Assembly: GCA_046262315.1 (NCBI GenBank)
Contig: JBHEMZ010000108.1
Coordinates: 1 to 42,120 of the forward strand
Source: JACVRM01 sp046262315
GTDB lineage: Bacteria; Actinomycetota; Thermoleophilia; Gaiellales; Gaiellaceae
Direction of reading: 5' to 3'
DNA length: 42,120 nt
The translations under genes and the position numbers were made by a program. The notes under the pieces were generated by a model. It was not told the origin of the DNA and searched no databases. It worked only from the letters and a program-made list of their open reading frames with translations. How positions within the stretch are numbered: the first letter of the stretch is position 1; every line of letters starts with the position of its first letter. Below, in pieces: positions 16,683 through 24,130 of this stretch.

Positions 16683-18100
16683 CAGCTCCCGAGCTTGTCG
16701 CGCACGAGCTGGTTGACGACGCGAGCGTCCGCCTTGCCTTGCGCCTCGCGCATCACCTGGCCGACGAAGAAGCCGAGCAGCCCCTGCTTGCCGGCGCGGT
16801 ACGCGGCCACCTCCTGCGCGTTCGCGGCCAGGATGCGCTCGACCAGCGGCTCGAGCTCCGCCGCGTCGGCAACAAGCCCGTCGCCGAGGTAGCGCTCGGC
16901 CTCGAAGCCGGGCTCGCCGCTTGCTGCGAGCGCCTCAACGAAGCGGTCGCGCGGGATGCGCGCGCGCGCCTCGACGAGTGTGCCCAGCTGCGCCGCGTCT
17001 ACGGAAGCCGGATCGACGCCGGTGCGCGTGAACTCGTTCATGAGCACGTTCGAGGCCGCCTTGGCGTCGGCGCCGGCCGCCAACACGCCCTCGAAGAGCC
17101 GCGAGAGCGCGACCGTCCCGTTCAGAACTTCCGCGTCGTAGAACGGGAGGCCGTACTGCGACTCGAAGCGGCGAATGCGTGCGCCAGGGGGCTCGGGCAC
17201 CTCCTCGCGGAGCCGCGCGACGAGCTCGCGCGGCGGCTCGAGGGGAACGAGGTCGGGCTCCGGGAGGTAGCGGTAATCCTGCGCTTCCTCCTTCGTGCGG
17301 AGCGGCGGCGCAGACTCGTGATCGGGATCGAAGTGCAGCGTCTCCTGCTCCACCGTGCCGCCGGCCTCGTAGATCGCGATCTGACGCGCGACCTCGCGCT
17401 CGATCCCGCGCGCGGCGAAGGCGAACGAGTTCATGTTCTTGAGCTCGGTGCGTGTGCGTAACTCGTCCGATCCCGACGGACGAATGGAGACGTTGACGTC
17501 GAAGCGCAGCGAGCCCTTCTCCATCTCGCCGTCGGAGATGCCGAGTTCGACGACCGTCTGGCGCAGGAGCTGGAGGAAGCGGCGCGCATCGTCGGCAGAG
17601 CGGAGATCGGGCTGCGTGACGATCTCGACGAGCGGCGTGCCGCCGCGGTTGAAGTCGACGAGCGTGCGGCCGGCGCCGTGAATGCGGCCCTGCGCGCCGC
17701 CCACGTGGACGTTCTTCGCCGCGTCCTCCTCGAGGTGCGCGCGGACGATCCCGACCTCGGCGTCGCCGTCGGGGCCTGGGACGAGCATCCGGCCCTCGCG
17801 GCAGAGGGGCTCGTCGTACTGGGAGATCTGGTAGCCCTTGGGCAGATCGGGATAGAAGTAGTTCTTGCGGTGGAAGACCGCGCGCTCGGCGATGTCGCAT
17901 CCGAGCGCGTGCCCGAGCTTGATCGTCCACTCCACGGCGCGCGCGTTCGGGACGGGCAGCGTTCCAGGGTGGCCGAGGCAGACGGGACAGGTGCGGGTGT
18001 TCGCTTCGAGCGCGTACGCGACCTCGCAGCGGCAAAACATCTTCGTCCGCGTCTTCAGATGGATGTGGACCTCGAGGCCGATGACGGGCTCCCAGCTCAT
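16682..18100 (-). CDS. gatB: Asp-tRNA(Asn)/Glu-tRNA(Gln) amidotransferase subunit B
   Basis: 472 aa kinase/transamidase subunit of GatCAB, which converts misacylated Glu-tRNA-Gln and/or Asp-tRNA-Asn. N-terminal WEPVIGLEVHIHLKTRTKMFCRCEVAY begins the catalytic cradle. The zinc-site cysteines Cys23, Cys25, Cys38 and Cys41 are intact (FCRC, CPVC). Other marks: PGTLPVPNARAVEWTIKLGHAL, YFYPDLPKGYQISQYD, VDFNRGGTPLVEIVT, a C-terminal YqeY-like helical domain. It ends by overlapping the small cupin by one base. The ATG overlaps the small ORF at 18097-18261 as ATGA. Confidence 0.97.
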   Translation of the reverse strand: MSWEPVIGLEVHIHLKTRTKMFCRCEVAYALEANTRTCPVCLGHPGTLPVPNARAVEWTIKLGHALGCDIAERAVFHRKNYFYPDLPKGYQISQYDEPLCREGRMLVPGPDGDAEVGIVRAHLEEDAAKNVHVGGAQGRIHGAGRTLVDFNRGGTPLVEIVTQPDLRSADDARRFLQLLRQTVVELGISDGEMEKGSLRFDVNVSIRPSGSDELRTRTELKNMNSFAFAARGIEREVARQIAIYEAGGTVEQETLHFDPDHESAPPLRTKEEAQDYRYLPEPDLVPLEPPRELVARLREEVPEPPGARIRRFESQYGLPFYDAEVLNGTVALSRLFEGVLAAGADAKAASNVLMNEFTRTGVDPASVDAAQLGTLVEARARIPRDRFVEALAASGEPGFEAERYLGDGLVADAAELEPLVERILAANAQEVAAYRAGKQGLLGFFVGQVMREAQGKADARVVNQLVRDKLGS

Positions 18101-18261
18101 CGCGCCACACCTCCGCGCGCGCGCCGGGTCGCGACCTGCCGCCCACGTGCCCCCGAGGGGTCCCCCGCGACCCCTGGGATCAGCGTATCCAGGATGCTCG
18201 CACGGCTGTGTGCCGGGACCGTGCGAAAACCGTCGCGGGCGGTGACCCTCCGGGCGTTCAT
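18097..18261 (-). CDS. Small ORF (54 aa) bridging gatA and gatB
   Basis: It begins with an ATG overlapping the gatA stop (GCATGA) and ends with a TGA overlapping the gatB start (CGATGA), four bases at each end. The predicted peptide is Arg/Ala/Gly-rich (MNARRVTARDGFRTVP..., ...LIPGVAGDPSGARGRQ) and does not look like a known domain. It contains the 18143-18218 repeat. It may exist only to pass ribosomes through an inserted element from gatA to gatB. Confidence 0.4.
   Translation of the reverse strand: MNARRVTARDGFRTVPAHSRASILDTLIPGVAGDPSGARGRQVATRRARGGVAR
18143..18218 (-). repeat. gat-junction repeat, copy 2 (gatA/gatB)
   Basis: On the minus strand: CCGGCACACAGCCGTGCGAG..., then ATACGCTGATCCCAGGGGTC and a GGGGTC-GCGGG-GGACCCC hairpin, ending GGGGGCACGTGG. 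Its core is nearly identical to the copy at 19697-19771. Confidence 0.8.
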
Positions 18262-19685
18262 GCGTTTGTCTCCTCGCGCAGTCGCGGCGGCACGTAGTCG
18301 AAGCCGAGTGCTCGCTCGAGCGCGTGGCCCGCCCGGAAGAGCGTGTTCTCCGAGAACTGCGGGCCGATCAGCTGGAGGCCGACCGGCAGCCCATCCGGGA
18401 GGCCACACGGGATCGAGAGGCCCGGCATGCCGGCCATGTTGGACGGGATGGTGAGCACGTCCGAGAGGTACATGGCGATCGGGTTCTCCGTCCTCTCGCC
18501 GAGCCGGAATGCGACCGTCGGCGAGGTCGGGCTGACAAGCACGTCGTAGCGCTCGAAGAGAGCCTCATGCTCGCGACGGATCAACGTGCGCACCTTCTGC
18601 GCCTGCCCGTAGAAGGCCTCGTAGTAGCCGGCAGACAGCGCGTACGTGCCGAGCATGATGCGGCGCTTGGGCTCGTCGCCGAAGCCGTCATGCCGAGTCC
18701 GCTCGTACATGGCGCGCACGTCGTCGCCCTCCGCCTCGCTGCGCAGGCCATAGCGGACGCCGTCGTAACGGGCGAGGTTCGACGACGCCTCGGAGGGGGC
18801 CACGAGGTAGTAGCAGGCCAGCCCGTACTCGACCGAGCGGGGCAGGTCGCAGTCGGACACCTCGGCGCCGAGCTCGCGGCAGAGGTCGATCGCGCGGTGC
18901 ACCGCGGTCGAAACGCCGGGCTCGATGCCCTCGGCCTCGTTGAGCTCGCGCGGGACGCCGATCCGCAGTCCCTTCAGATCCACTGCGTCCGGCAGCGCAA
19001 CCGGCTCGGGCAGCTCGACCGTCGTGCTGTCCCAGGCGTCGCGACCGGCGATGACGCGGTAGAGGAGCGCGCAGTCGCGCACCGTCTTCGTGATCGGACC
19101 GACCTGATCGAGGCTCGAGGCGAAGGCGACGATGCCGTAACGGGAGACCGTTCCGTACGTCGGTCGCAGGCCGACGACCCCGCAGAGGGCGGCCGGCTGC
19201 TTGATCGAGCCGCCGGTGTCGGAGCCGAGCGCCCACGGCGCGAGCCCGGCTGCCACCGCGGCCGCCGACCCGCCGGACGAGCCTCCAGGGACGCGCTCGG
19301 GATCCCACGGATTGTGCGTCGGGCCGTACGCGGAGTTCTCCGTCGACGAGCCCATCGCGAACTCGTCCATGTTCGTCTTGCCGAGGAGATTCAGCCCCGC
19401 CTCGCGGCAGCGCGCGGCCACCGTCGCGTCGTACGGAGGCCGGTAGCCCTCGAGGATGCGAGAGCCCGCAGTCGTCTCGATCCCGCGGGTGCAGATCAGG
19501 TCCTTGAAGGCAATTGGCACGCCTTTACCGTCGGTCGCATCCACGGTGCGCAGGTAGGCGTGCAGCTCGTCGTCGCGCGCCCGGATCGCCTCGAGGTAGG
19601 CGCCGTGCAGCTCGGCCGCGCTGACCTCGCCGCGCTCGATCAGCAGGCCCGCCTCCTCGGCCGTCAGCCGAAGCGTGTCGATCAC
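18258..19685 (-). CDS. gatA: Asp-tRNA(Asn)/Glu-tRNA(Gln) amidotransferase subunit A
   Basis: 475 aa amidase-signature subunit that releases ammonia from glutamine. The Ser-cisSer-Lys triad is visible: Lys61 (PIAFKDL), Ser137 in PGGSSGGSAAAVAAG, and the nucleophile Ser160 in SDTGGSIKQPAA (numbered from the 19685 start). I prefer the GTG at 19685 (VIDTLRLTAEEAGLL) over the GTG at 19700: it fits the family N-terminus and overlaps the upstream small ORF stop as GTGA. The gene lies between gatC and gatB, separated from each by a repeat-bearing small ORF. Confidence 0.96.
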   Translation of the reverse strand: MIDTLRLTAEEAGLLIERGEVSAAELHGAYLEAIRARDDELHAYLRTVDATDGKGVPIAFKDLICTRGIETTAGSRILEGYRPPYDATVAARCREAGLNLLGKTNMDEFAMGSSTENSAYGPTHNPWDPERVPGGSSGGSAAAVAAGLAPWALGSDTGGSIKQPAALCGVVGLRPTYGTVSRYGIVAFASSLDQVGPITKTVRDCALLYRVIAGRDAWDSTTVELPEPVALPDAVDLKGLRIGVPRELNEAEGIEPGVSTAVHRAIDLCRELGAEVSDCDLPRSVEYGLACYYLVAPSEASSNLARYDGVRYGLRSEAEGDDVRAMYERTRHDGFGDEPKRRIMLGTYALSAGYYEAFYGQAQKVRTLIRREHEALFERYDVLVSPTSPTVAFRLGERTENPIAMYLSDVLTIPSNMAGMPGLSIPCGLPDGLPVGLQLIGPQFSENTLFRAGHALERALGFDYVPPRLREETNA

Positions 19686-19801
19686 GCGACGCCGCCCCAC
19701 ATGCCCCCGAGGGGTCCCCCGCGACCCCTGAGGTCAGCGTACCGACGTCCGGCGCACTCGTCTGTGCCGGATGTGTGACCACTCGCGCGCGGCGCACTCA
19801 T
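19682..19801 (-). CDS. Small ORF (39 aa) bridging gatC and gatA
   Basis: ATG at 19801 overlaps the gatC stop (ATGA) and the TGA at 19684-19682 overlaps the gatA GTG (GTGA). The peptide (MSAPRASGHTSGTDECAGRR..., ...RGRGGPLGGMWGGVA) is Gly/Arg-rich and matches no domain I know. It carries the 19697-19771 repeat, but in a different reading frame from the one used in the gatA/gatB bridge. Confidence 0.4.
   Translation of the reverse strand: MSAPRASGHTSGTDECAGRRYADLRGRGGPLGGMWGGVA
19697..19771 (-). repeat. gat-junction repeat, copy 1 (gatC/gatA)
   Basis: Minus strand: TCCGGCACAGACGAGTGCG..., then GTACGCTGACCTCAGGGGTC and the GGGGTC-GCGGG-GGACCCC hairpin, ending GGGGGCATGTGG. About 45 bases at the 3' side are almost identical to copy 2; the 5' side is more divergent. 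No further copies occur in the window. Confidence 0.8.
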
Positions 19802-20079
19802 GCCGGCGGCACGCGGATGTACGAGTCTTCACGGTCGGGTGCGTTCGCGAGCGCCTCATCAGCCGGCAGCGAGAGCCGCGGCTCGTCTTCCGCCCAGACG
19901 TTGGCGAGCTCGAGGGGGTGCGCAGTCGGCTCGACGCCGGAGAGGTCGAGCTCGCCGACCTTGGACACCGCCTCCAGGATTGCGCCGAGCTGCTCGCCGA
20001 AGCGCGCGAGCTCCTCCTCCGACAGGTCGAGCCGCGCGAGCCGCGCCACGTGCCGCACCTCCTCCAGCGAGATCGCCAT
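19798..20079 (-). CDS. gatC: Asp-tRNA(Asn)/Glu-tRNA(Gln) amidotransferase subunit C
   Basis: 93 aa stabilising subunit. The family pattern is plain: ISLEEVRHVARLARLDLSEEELARFGEQLGAILEAVSKVGELDLSGVEPTAHPLELANVWAEDEP split across two helices and an extended linker, ending DSYIRVPPA. It is the first gene of gatCAB. A GGGAAGGA Shine-Dalgarno lies eight bases before the ATG. Confidence 0.96.
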   Translation of the reverse strand: MAISLEEVRHVARLARLDLSEEELARFGEQLGAILEAVSKVGELDLSGVEPTAHPLELANVWAEDEPRLSLPADEALANAPDREDSYIRVPPA

Positions 20080-20104
20080 GCCCAGATCCTTCCCTACTCG
20101 CCCC

Positions 20105-20136
20105 GAAAACGCGACGGGCCCCGGTCGGGGCCCGTC
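20105..20136 (-). terminator. Intrinsic terminator after the cold-shock gene
   Basis: Minus-strand GACGGGCCCCG-ACCGGGGCCCGTC hairpin (20136-20113) followed by GCG and TTTT (20109-20106). It separates the cold-shock transcript from gatC. Confidence 0.75.
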
Positions 20137-20158
20137 GACAGCTTGCTGCGATTCCCGA

Positions 20159-20359
20159 CTAGATCGGCTGGACGTTCGAGGCCTGAAGCCCCTTGTCGCC
20201 CTGCACGACCTCGAACTCGACTTTCTGACCCTCGGTCAGCGAGCGGTAGCCCTCTGCCTGGATCGCCGAGTGATGGACGAACACGTCGTCGCCATCCTCA
20301 CGCGTGATGAAGCCGTACCCCTTCTCGTTCGAGAACCACTTCACGGTGCCCTGAGCCAC
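20159..20359 (-). CDS. Cold-shock domain protein
   Basis: 66 aa OB-fold nucleic-acid chaperone: AQGTVKWFSNEKGYGFIT (RNP1) and DVFVHHSAI (RNP2), then GYRSLTEGQKVEFEVVQGDKGLQASNV. The start is the GTG at 20359, preceded by a perfect AAGGAGG; a longer frame to 20377 would run through that Shine-Dalgarno. Its own terminator follows. Confidence 0.96.
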   Translation of the reverse strand: MAQGTVKWFSNEKGYGFITREDGDDVFVHHSAIQAEGYRSLTEGQKVEFEVVQGDKGLQASNVQPI

Positions 20360-20437
20360 TGTTCCTCCTTGGTGCAATGAAACGACGGCCCGGGCACCGA
20401 GCCGCCGACCTACGATGAAGCGGCCGGAGGATAGCCG

Positions 20438-21289
20438 TCAGGCGCCCGGATACGCAAGCTGCCCGCGGCGGAAGCGCGCGGCGCGGACCGCGTTCTGCAG
20501 CAGCAAGGCGATCGTCATGGGGCCGACCCCGCCGGGCACGGGCGTGTACAGCCCGGCCCGCTCAGCCACGCCGGGGTCGACGTCTCCGCGCAGGCCGTCC
20601 GGCGTGCGGTTCATGCCGACGTCGATGACGACGGCGCCCGCCTTGACCTCGTCCGGGCCGACGAGCCCCGCCCGCCCGGCCGCGACCACGAGGACGTCGC
20701 CCTCCAGTGTGCGAGCGCCGAGGTCGGCCGTGCGCGAGTGGCAGACCGTCACCGTGGCGTTGGCGGCCAGCAGGAGAAGCGCCACCGGCTTGCCGACGAT
20801 GTCGCTCCGCCCGACGACGACGGCGCGCGCCCCTTCGAGCGGTACGCGGTACTCGGCGAGTAGCGCCATGATCCCGAGCGGCGTCGCCCCCACATGCCCG
20901 GGCCGGCCGAGAAAAAGGAGGCCGGCGTTCACGGGATGCAGACCGTCCACGTCCTTCACCGGGTCGATCGCCCGGATGATCGCCGCTTCGTCCAGCTGGT
21001 CGGGCAGCGGCAGCTGCACGAGCATGCCGTCCACGCCGTCGTCCGCGTTGAGGTCGCGCACGAGATTCACCAGCTCCTCCTGGGAGGTCTCTGCGGGCAG
21101 CCGGACGTCGCGTGCCTCGATGCCGACCTCTCGACAGGCCTTGTGCTTGAGCCGGATATAGATGTCCGACGCCGAGTCGTCACCCACCAGCACCGTGGCC
21201 AGTCCGAGACGCCCCAGGGCCGCCACGTCCGTGGCGATCTCGCCACGAAGACGCTCGGAGAGCGCCCGGCCGTCCATCAGCGTCGCCAC
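20438..21289 (-). CDS. folD: Bifunctional methylenetetrahydrofolate dehydrogenase/cyclohydrolase
   Basis: 283 aa enzyme interconverting methylene-, methenyl- and formyl-tetrahydrofolate. Signatures: VGDDSASDIYIRLKHKACREVGIEA (catalytic Lys in YxxxK), DGMLVQLPLPDQLDEAAIIRAIDPVKDVDGLHPVNAGLL, and a Rossmann VVGRSDIVGKPVALLLL. The C-terminus has VIDVGMNRTPDGLRGDVDPGVAERAGLYTPVPGGVGPMTIALLLQN. Start GTG at 21289; an in-frame ATG at 21277 is an alternative. It is divergent from the ferritin-like gene with only 25 bases between starts. Confidence 0.96.
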   Translation of the reverse strand: MATLMDGRALSERLRGEIATDVAALGRLGLATVLVGDDSASDIYIRLKHKACREVGIEARDVRLPAETSQEELVNLVRDLNADDGVDGMLVQLPLPDQLDEAAIIRAIDPVKDVDGLHPVNAGLLFLGRPGHVGATPLGIMALLAEYRVPLEGARAVVVGRSDIVGKPVALLLLAANATVTVCHSRTADLGARTLEGDVLVVAAGRAGLVGPDEVKAGAVVIDVGMNRTPDGLRGDVDPGVAERAGLYTPVPGGVGPMTIALLLQNAVRAARFRRGQLAYPGA

Positions 21290-21302
21290 GGCCGCGAAAC
21301 GT

Positions 21303-21308
21303 TAGCCT
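21303..21308 (+). promoter_or_regulatory. Leaderless -10 for the ferritin-like gene
   Basis: TAGCCT six bases before the GTG at 21315 and no Shine-Dalgarno. It is the same hexamer and spacing as the class V aminotransferase promoter. Confidence 0.5.
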
Positions 21309-21314
21309 CTGCGC

Positions 21315-22124
21315 GTGGAAGCGGAGCAGCTCGGCGGGCCTGACGGGGATCGAGGCCCGTACGCCGGCGTCCTGCGCTACTACGATCTGGCGAAGCGCGC
21401 CGAGTGGCAGCTTCGCGACCTCCCGTGGGGCGAGATCCCGCCGATTCCCCAGTACACGGGTTCTCCGAAGAAGATCGCCCGCCGGAACGACATGTGGCGC
21501 TCGGTCATCACCCAGCAACTCCAGGCGGACGAACTGGCCGTGGAGATGGCGGCACAGCTCTTCTCGCTCGCGCCCGACCCCGAGGCCAAGCTCTACTACA
21601 CGACGATGGTGCAAGACGAGGCGCGCCACACAGAGGCGTGGCTCAAGCTCATCGAGGAGGCAGGCGGCCGGGCGGAGCGGGACCCGTACCTCGACAAGCT
21701 CGTGGAAATGACGCTGAACGCCGAGACACTCGAAGAGAAGGTCTTCCAGATCCAGGTCTTCTTCGAGCGGCTGATCATTCCACGCTTCCGCATGATCGCG
21801 CGAGCCTCGCGGGGAACCGTGCTCGAGGACCTCTGCAACAGGCTCACGGTCGACGACGGTATCCACCACCGCTCGGGAGTCGCGTACGAACGCGTCCTGC
21901 TCGCCAATGCGGGTGACAGGACCAGGCGCAAGCTCGTCGACGCCGGCAACCTGCTGCTACCCGTCTTCGTGCAGCACGCGCTCTGGCGTCCGAAGGCGCG
22001 CGAGGTGGTCGGCCGGCTCATGCGCGAGACCGACATCCGCATGCTGCGCGAGGACATCGAGCACGGCATCCGCCTGGCGCGGTCGTTCGGCCTCGACGTC
22101 AGCGAGATCCAAGTTCCGATCTAG
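21315..22124 (+). CDS. Ferritin-like di-iron protein (R2-like)
   Basis: 269 aa, all-helical. Candidate metal ligands follow the ribonucleotide-reductase R2/ferritin-like order: Glu73 (QQLQADELAVE), Glu102-x-x-His105 (QDEARHTEAW), Glu151 (FFERLIIPRF) and Asp181-x-x-His184 (DDGIHHR). The last site is DxxH rather than the usual ExxH. It may be an oxygen-activating or oxygen-consuming di-iron protein; substrate unknown. The GTG start is supported by the leaderless -10. The tail nearly meets the convergent lipoprotein gene. Confidence 0.78.
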   Translation: MEAEQLGGPDGDRGPYAGVLRYYDLAKRAEWQLRDLPWGEIPPIPQYTGSPKKIARRNDMWRSVITQQLQADELAVEMAAQLFSLAPDPEAKLYYTTMVQDEARHTEAWLKLIEEAGGRAERDPYLDKLVEMTLNAETLEEKVFQIQVFFERLIIPRFRMIARASRGTVLEDLCNRLTVDDGIHHRSGVAYERVLLANAGDRTRRKLVDAGNLLLPVFVQHALWRPKAREVVGRLMRETDIRMLREDIEHGIRLARSFGLDVSEIQVPI

Positions 22125-22133
22125 ACCGTGTCG

Positions 22134-22676
22134 CTACGGCGCCTCGATGTCGAGACTGTCGAGCACCGTGAGGACCTGCTTCCGGGTTTCGATAGAACCA
22201 CGCTTCCCGAGCCACACCTGCGCCTGCAGCTTTCGACCGGCGTCGCGGAACGCGAGGCTGTGGCTGAGGCCGGAGCACTCGGAGCGCTGGAGCAGCTCGC
22301 CGTCCAGTCGAAACCGCGCCGGCCGAGGCGGAAAGTCGCCGGGATTCGCCACCTGGTCGCTCATCGGCGTGTACTCGATCAGTTGGATCAACGCTCCATC
22401 GGGCGGCAGCGCCTCGAGCGCAGGAGTCGGTGAGCAGTTCGGTCCCGCCGCGATCTCGTCCAGCGAGTAGGAGGCGATGACGAGTCGCTGCGGCGGCCAG
22501 ACGACCCCCGTGAGCGGGCGGTTCGTCGCATGCCAGCCGGAGGGGTATTCGACGGCGATCCCCGCCTGCGCGTTCACGTAGCGCTCCATGCCGGATCTGG
22601 GTAGATCGCTCGGGGCCGTTCCGCCGCAGGAGCACATCGCCAGTAGGCAAGCAGCCGAGATCGCGATCGTTCGCAC
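22134..22676 (-). CDS. Putative secreted lipoprotein
   Basis: 180 aa. The N-terminus VRTIAISAACLLAMCSCGG has a hydrophobic core and a cysteine-bearing lipobox-like region (LAMC or CSC), so it is probably a membrane-anchored lipoprotein. The mature part (MERYVNAQAGIAVEYPSGWHATNRPL... PPQRLVIASYSL..., then LTVLDSLDIEAP) resembles PsbP-like/DUF1795-type small extracellular domains with a YPxxW motif. The start at the GTG at 22676 is chosen because the upstream extension would overlap the divergent reductase gene. Confidence 0.75.
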   Translation of the reverse strand: MRTIAISAACLLAMCSCGGTAPSDLPRSGMERYVNAQAGIAVEYPSGWHATNRPLTGVVWPPQRLVIASYSLDEIAAGPNCSPTPALEALPPDGALIQLIEYTPMSDQVANPGDFPPRPARFRLDGELLQRSECSGLSHSLAFRDAGRKLQAQVWLGKRGSIETRKQVLTVLDSLDIEAP

Positions 22677-22734
22677 ATTCGATGTACGCGCGCAATGGGA
22701 GAACGAGTCCCTCGACAGCAATAAGCTGCCCCGC

Positions 22735-23952
22735 ATGCAGCTCCGCAAGTGGCCGCGCCGCAACGATCCCGGGTCGATCCGCGCGCGCCAGGAGGCACTC
22801 GCGGGGCTCACCGACGGACCCGTGTTCGCGCACGATCTCGAACCGTTCGCGCGCGCGACCGAGGCGCTTACCGGCGTCTCCGTCGTGCCGACCGCGGTGG
22901 TCGGTCCGATCGACGTCGAGCTGGGCCTGTATGAGCTCGAGGAACCCGGCGGCACGGTCGCCGAGCGCGGCCGTGAGCGAGATGCGGTCTACGTCCCACT
23001 CGCCAACACCGAGGGCGGGCTGGCCGTTTCGGTGTACCGCGGCGCACGCGCCGTCGGCGAATCCGGCGGCTTTCGCACCTACGTCCTGCGCGACCGCATG
23101 ACCCGCGGATCGGCCTTCCTGTTCGGGAGCTCCGGCGAGGCCGTCGAGTTCTCCCGCTGGGTCGAGGAACAGCTCGAGCCGATGGGCGAGTGGCTTGCGA
23201 GCGAGCCCGTCCAGGGTCTCTCGCGGCACGCCCGACTGCGGGAGCTCGAGACGCATGTCATCGGCCCGGTCTGCCACGTGCTCTACGCGTACACGACCGG
23301 CGACGCCGTCGGGCTGAACATGGTCACGCGCAACTCTTTCGCCTTGAACGAGGGCTACGTGCGCGAGCGCTCCCCCGTGCACCCACGCCGCTCGGTGCTC
23401 GAGGGGAACATGGGCGGCGACAAGAAGGTCTCGCACCGCTACTTCGAGCGCGGCGGCCACGGCAAGACCGTCGTGGCCGAGTGCACGCTCTCCGACGAGG
23501 CGGTGCGACGCGTCCTGCGCACGACAGTCGACGACCTAATCGACCTCGCTTTCGTCGGCACCCACGGTGCCGTCGCGTCCGGGATGCAGTCGGTGGCGTT
23601 CACGCCGGCCACCGCGATCGCTGCGATCTTCATCGCCACGGGTCAGGACGTGGGCATGGTCGGCACGAGCTCGATGGCGCACGGAACGGCCTACCGGGTG
23701 GACGGCGGCCTGCACGTCGCCGTGCGCCTGCCGGGCCTCGAGGTGGCGACGGTGGGTGGCGGCACGGTCTTCCCCTACGCGCATTCGTGGCTCGAGCTAA
23801 TGGACTGTGCCGGCGCCGGGAAGGTCTACCGCTTCGCGCAGCTCGTCGCCGCAGCCACGCTCGCGCTCGAGATCTCCGCCTCGGCGGCGATGGCCACCGC
23901 GGGCTCCGAGAACTTCTTCCGCGCGCACTTCGAGCACGGCGGGCTGCGTTGA
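22735..23952 (+). CDS. Hydroxymethylglutaryl-CoA reductase, divergent
   Basis: 405 aa. Family landmarks align: Glu43 (catalytic Glu, in ATEALTGVSVVPTAVVGPI), VPLANTEGGLAVSVYRGARAV, TTGDAVGLNMVTR (Asp190), EGNMGGDKKVSHRYFERGGHGK (catalytic Lys230/231), GQDVGMVGTSS (Asp305), VATVGGGT and a C-terminal His398 (RAHFEH). It would reduce HMG-CoA to mevalonate. All four catalytic positions appear kept, although the motifs differ from classical forms. ATG at 22735 with TAAGCT seven bases upstream. No other mevalonate-pathway genes are nearby. It may feed isoprenoid or another CoA-reductase pathway. Confidence 0.85.
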   Translation: MQLRKWPRRNDPGSIRARQEALAGLTDGPVFAHDLEPFARATEALTGVSVVPTAVVGPIDVELGLYELEEPGGTVAERGRERDAVYVPLANTEGGLAVSVYRGARAVGESGGFRTYVLRDRMTRGSAFLFGSSGEAVEFSRWVEEQLEPMGEWLASEPVQGLSRHARLRELETHVIGPVCHVLYAYTTGDAVGLNMVTRNSFALNEGYVRERSPVHPRRSVLEGNMGGDKKVSHRYFERGGHGKTVVAECTLSDEAVRRVLRTTVDDLIDLAFVGTHGAVASGMQSVAFTPATAIAAIFIATGQDVGMVGTSSMAHGTAYRVDGGLHVAVRLPGLEVATVGGGTVFPYAHSWLELMDCAGAGKVYRFAQLVAAATLALEISASAAMATAGSENFFRAHFEHGGLR

Positions 23953-23963
23953 CGAAATTCTTC

Positions 23964-24047
23964 GCCTCTGTCGCAGAGGCGTGCGCATCGCGTCACAAGC
24001 GCGCCGCTAGCGTTCGTGCTGGGGGCCTCGCTGCCCCCCTTGGGGGG
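23964..24047 (+). other. Hairpins downstream of the HMG-CoA reductase gene
   Basis: CGCCTCTG-TCG-CAGAGGCG (23964-23982), a perfect 8-bp stem without a T-run, and the CCCCCCTTGGGGGG palindrome (24034-24047). They occupy the 178-base spacer before the thioesterase gene and may act in mRNA 3'-end stability. Confidence 0.4.
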
Positions 24048-24130
24048 ATGCAGCTCGTTCTCGGCCTCTTTGTCGGGAATCCGTCCGGGCTGCGGGTCGG
24101 CGGCGGTTCTGGGCGCGCACCGCGGCGTCC

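Noticed and set aside
19134..19140. CGTAACG occurrences inside gatA as promoters
   Set aside because: These are within coding sequence with no downstream gene at the correct distance or GAC box.
22099..23460. Long minus-strand frame opposite HMG-CoA reductase
   Set aside because: Shadow of the reductase gene; no domain, and it would overlap the lipoprotein gene in another frame.
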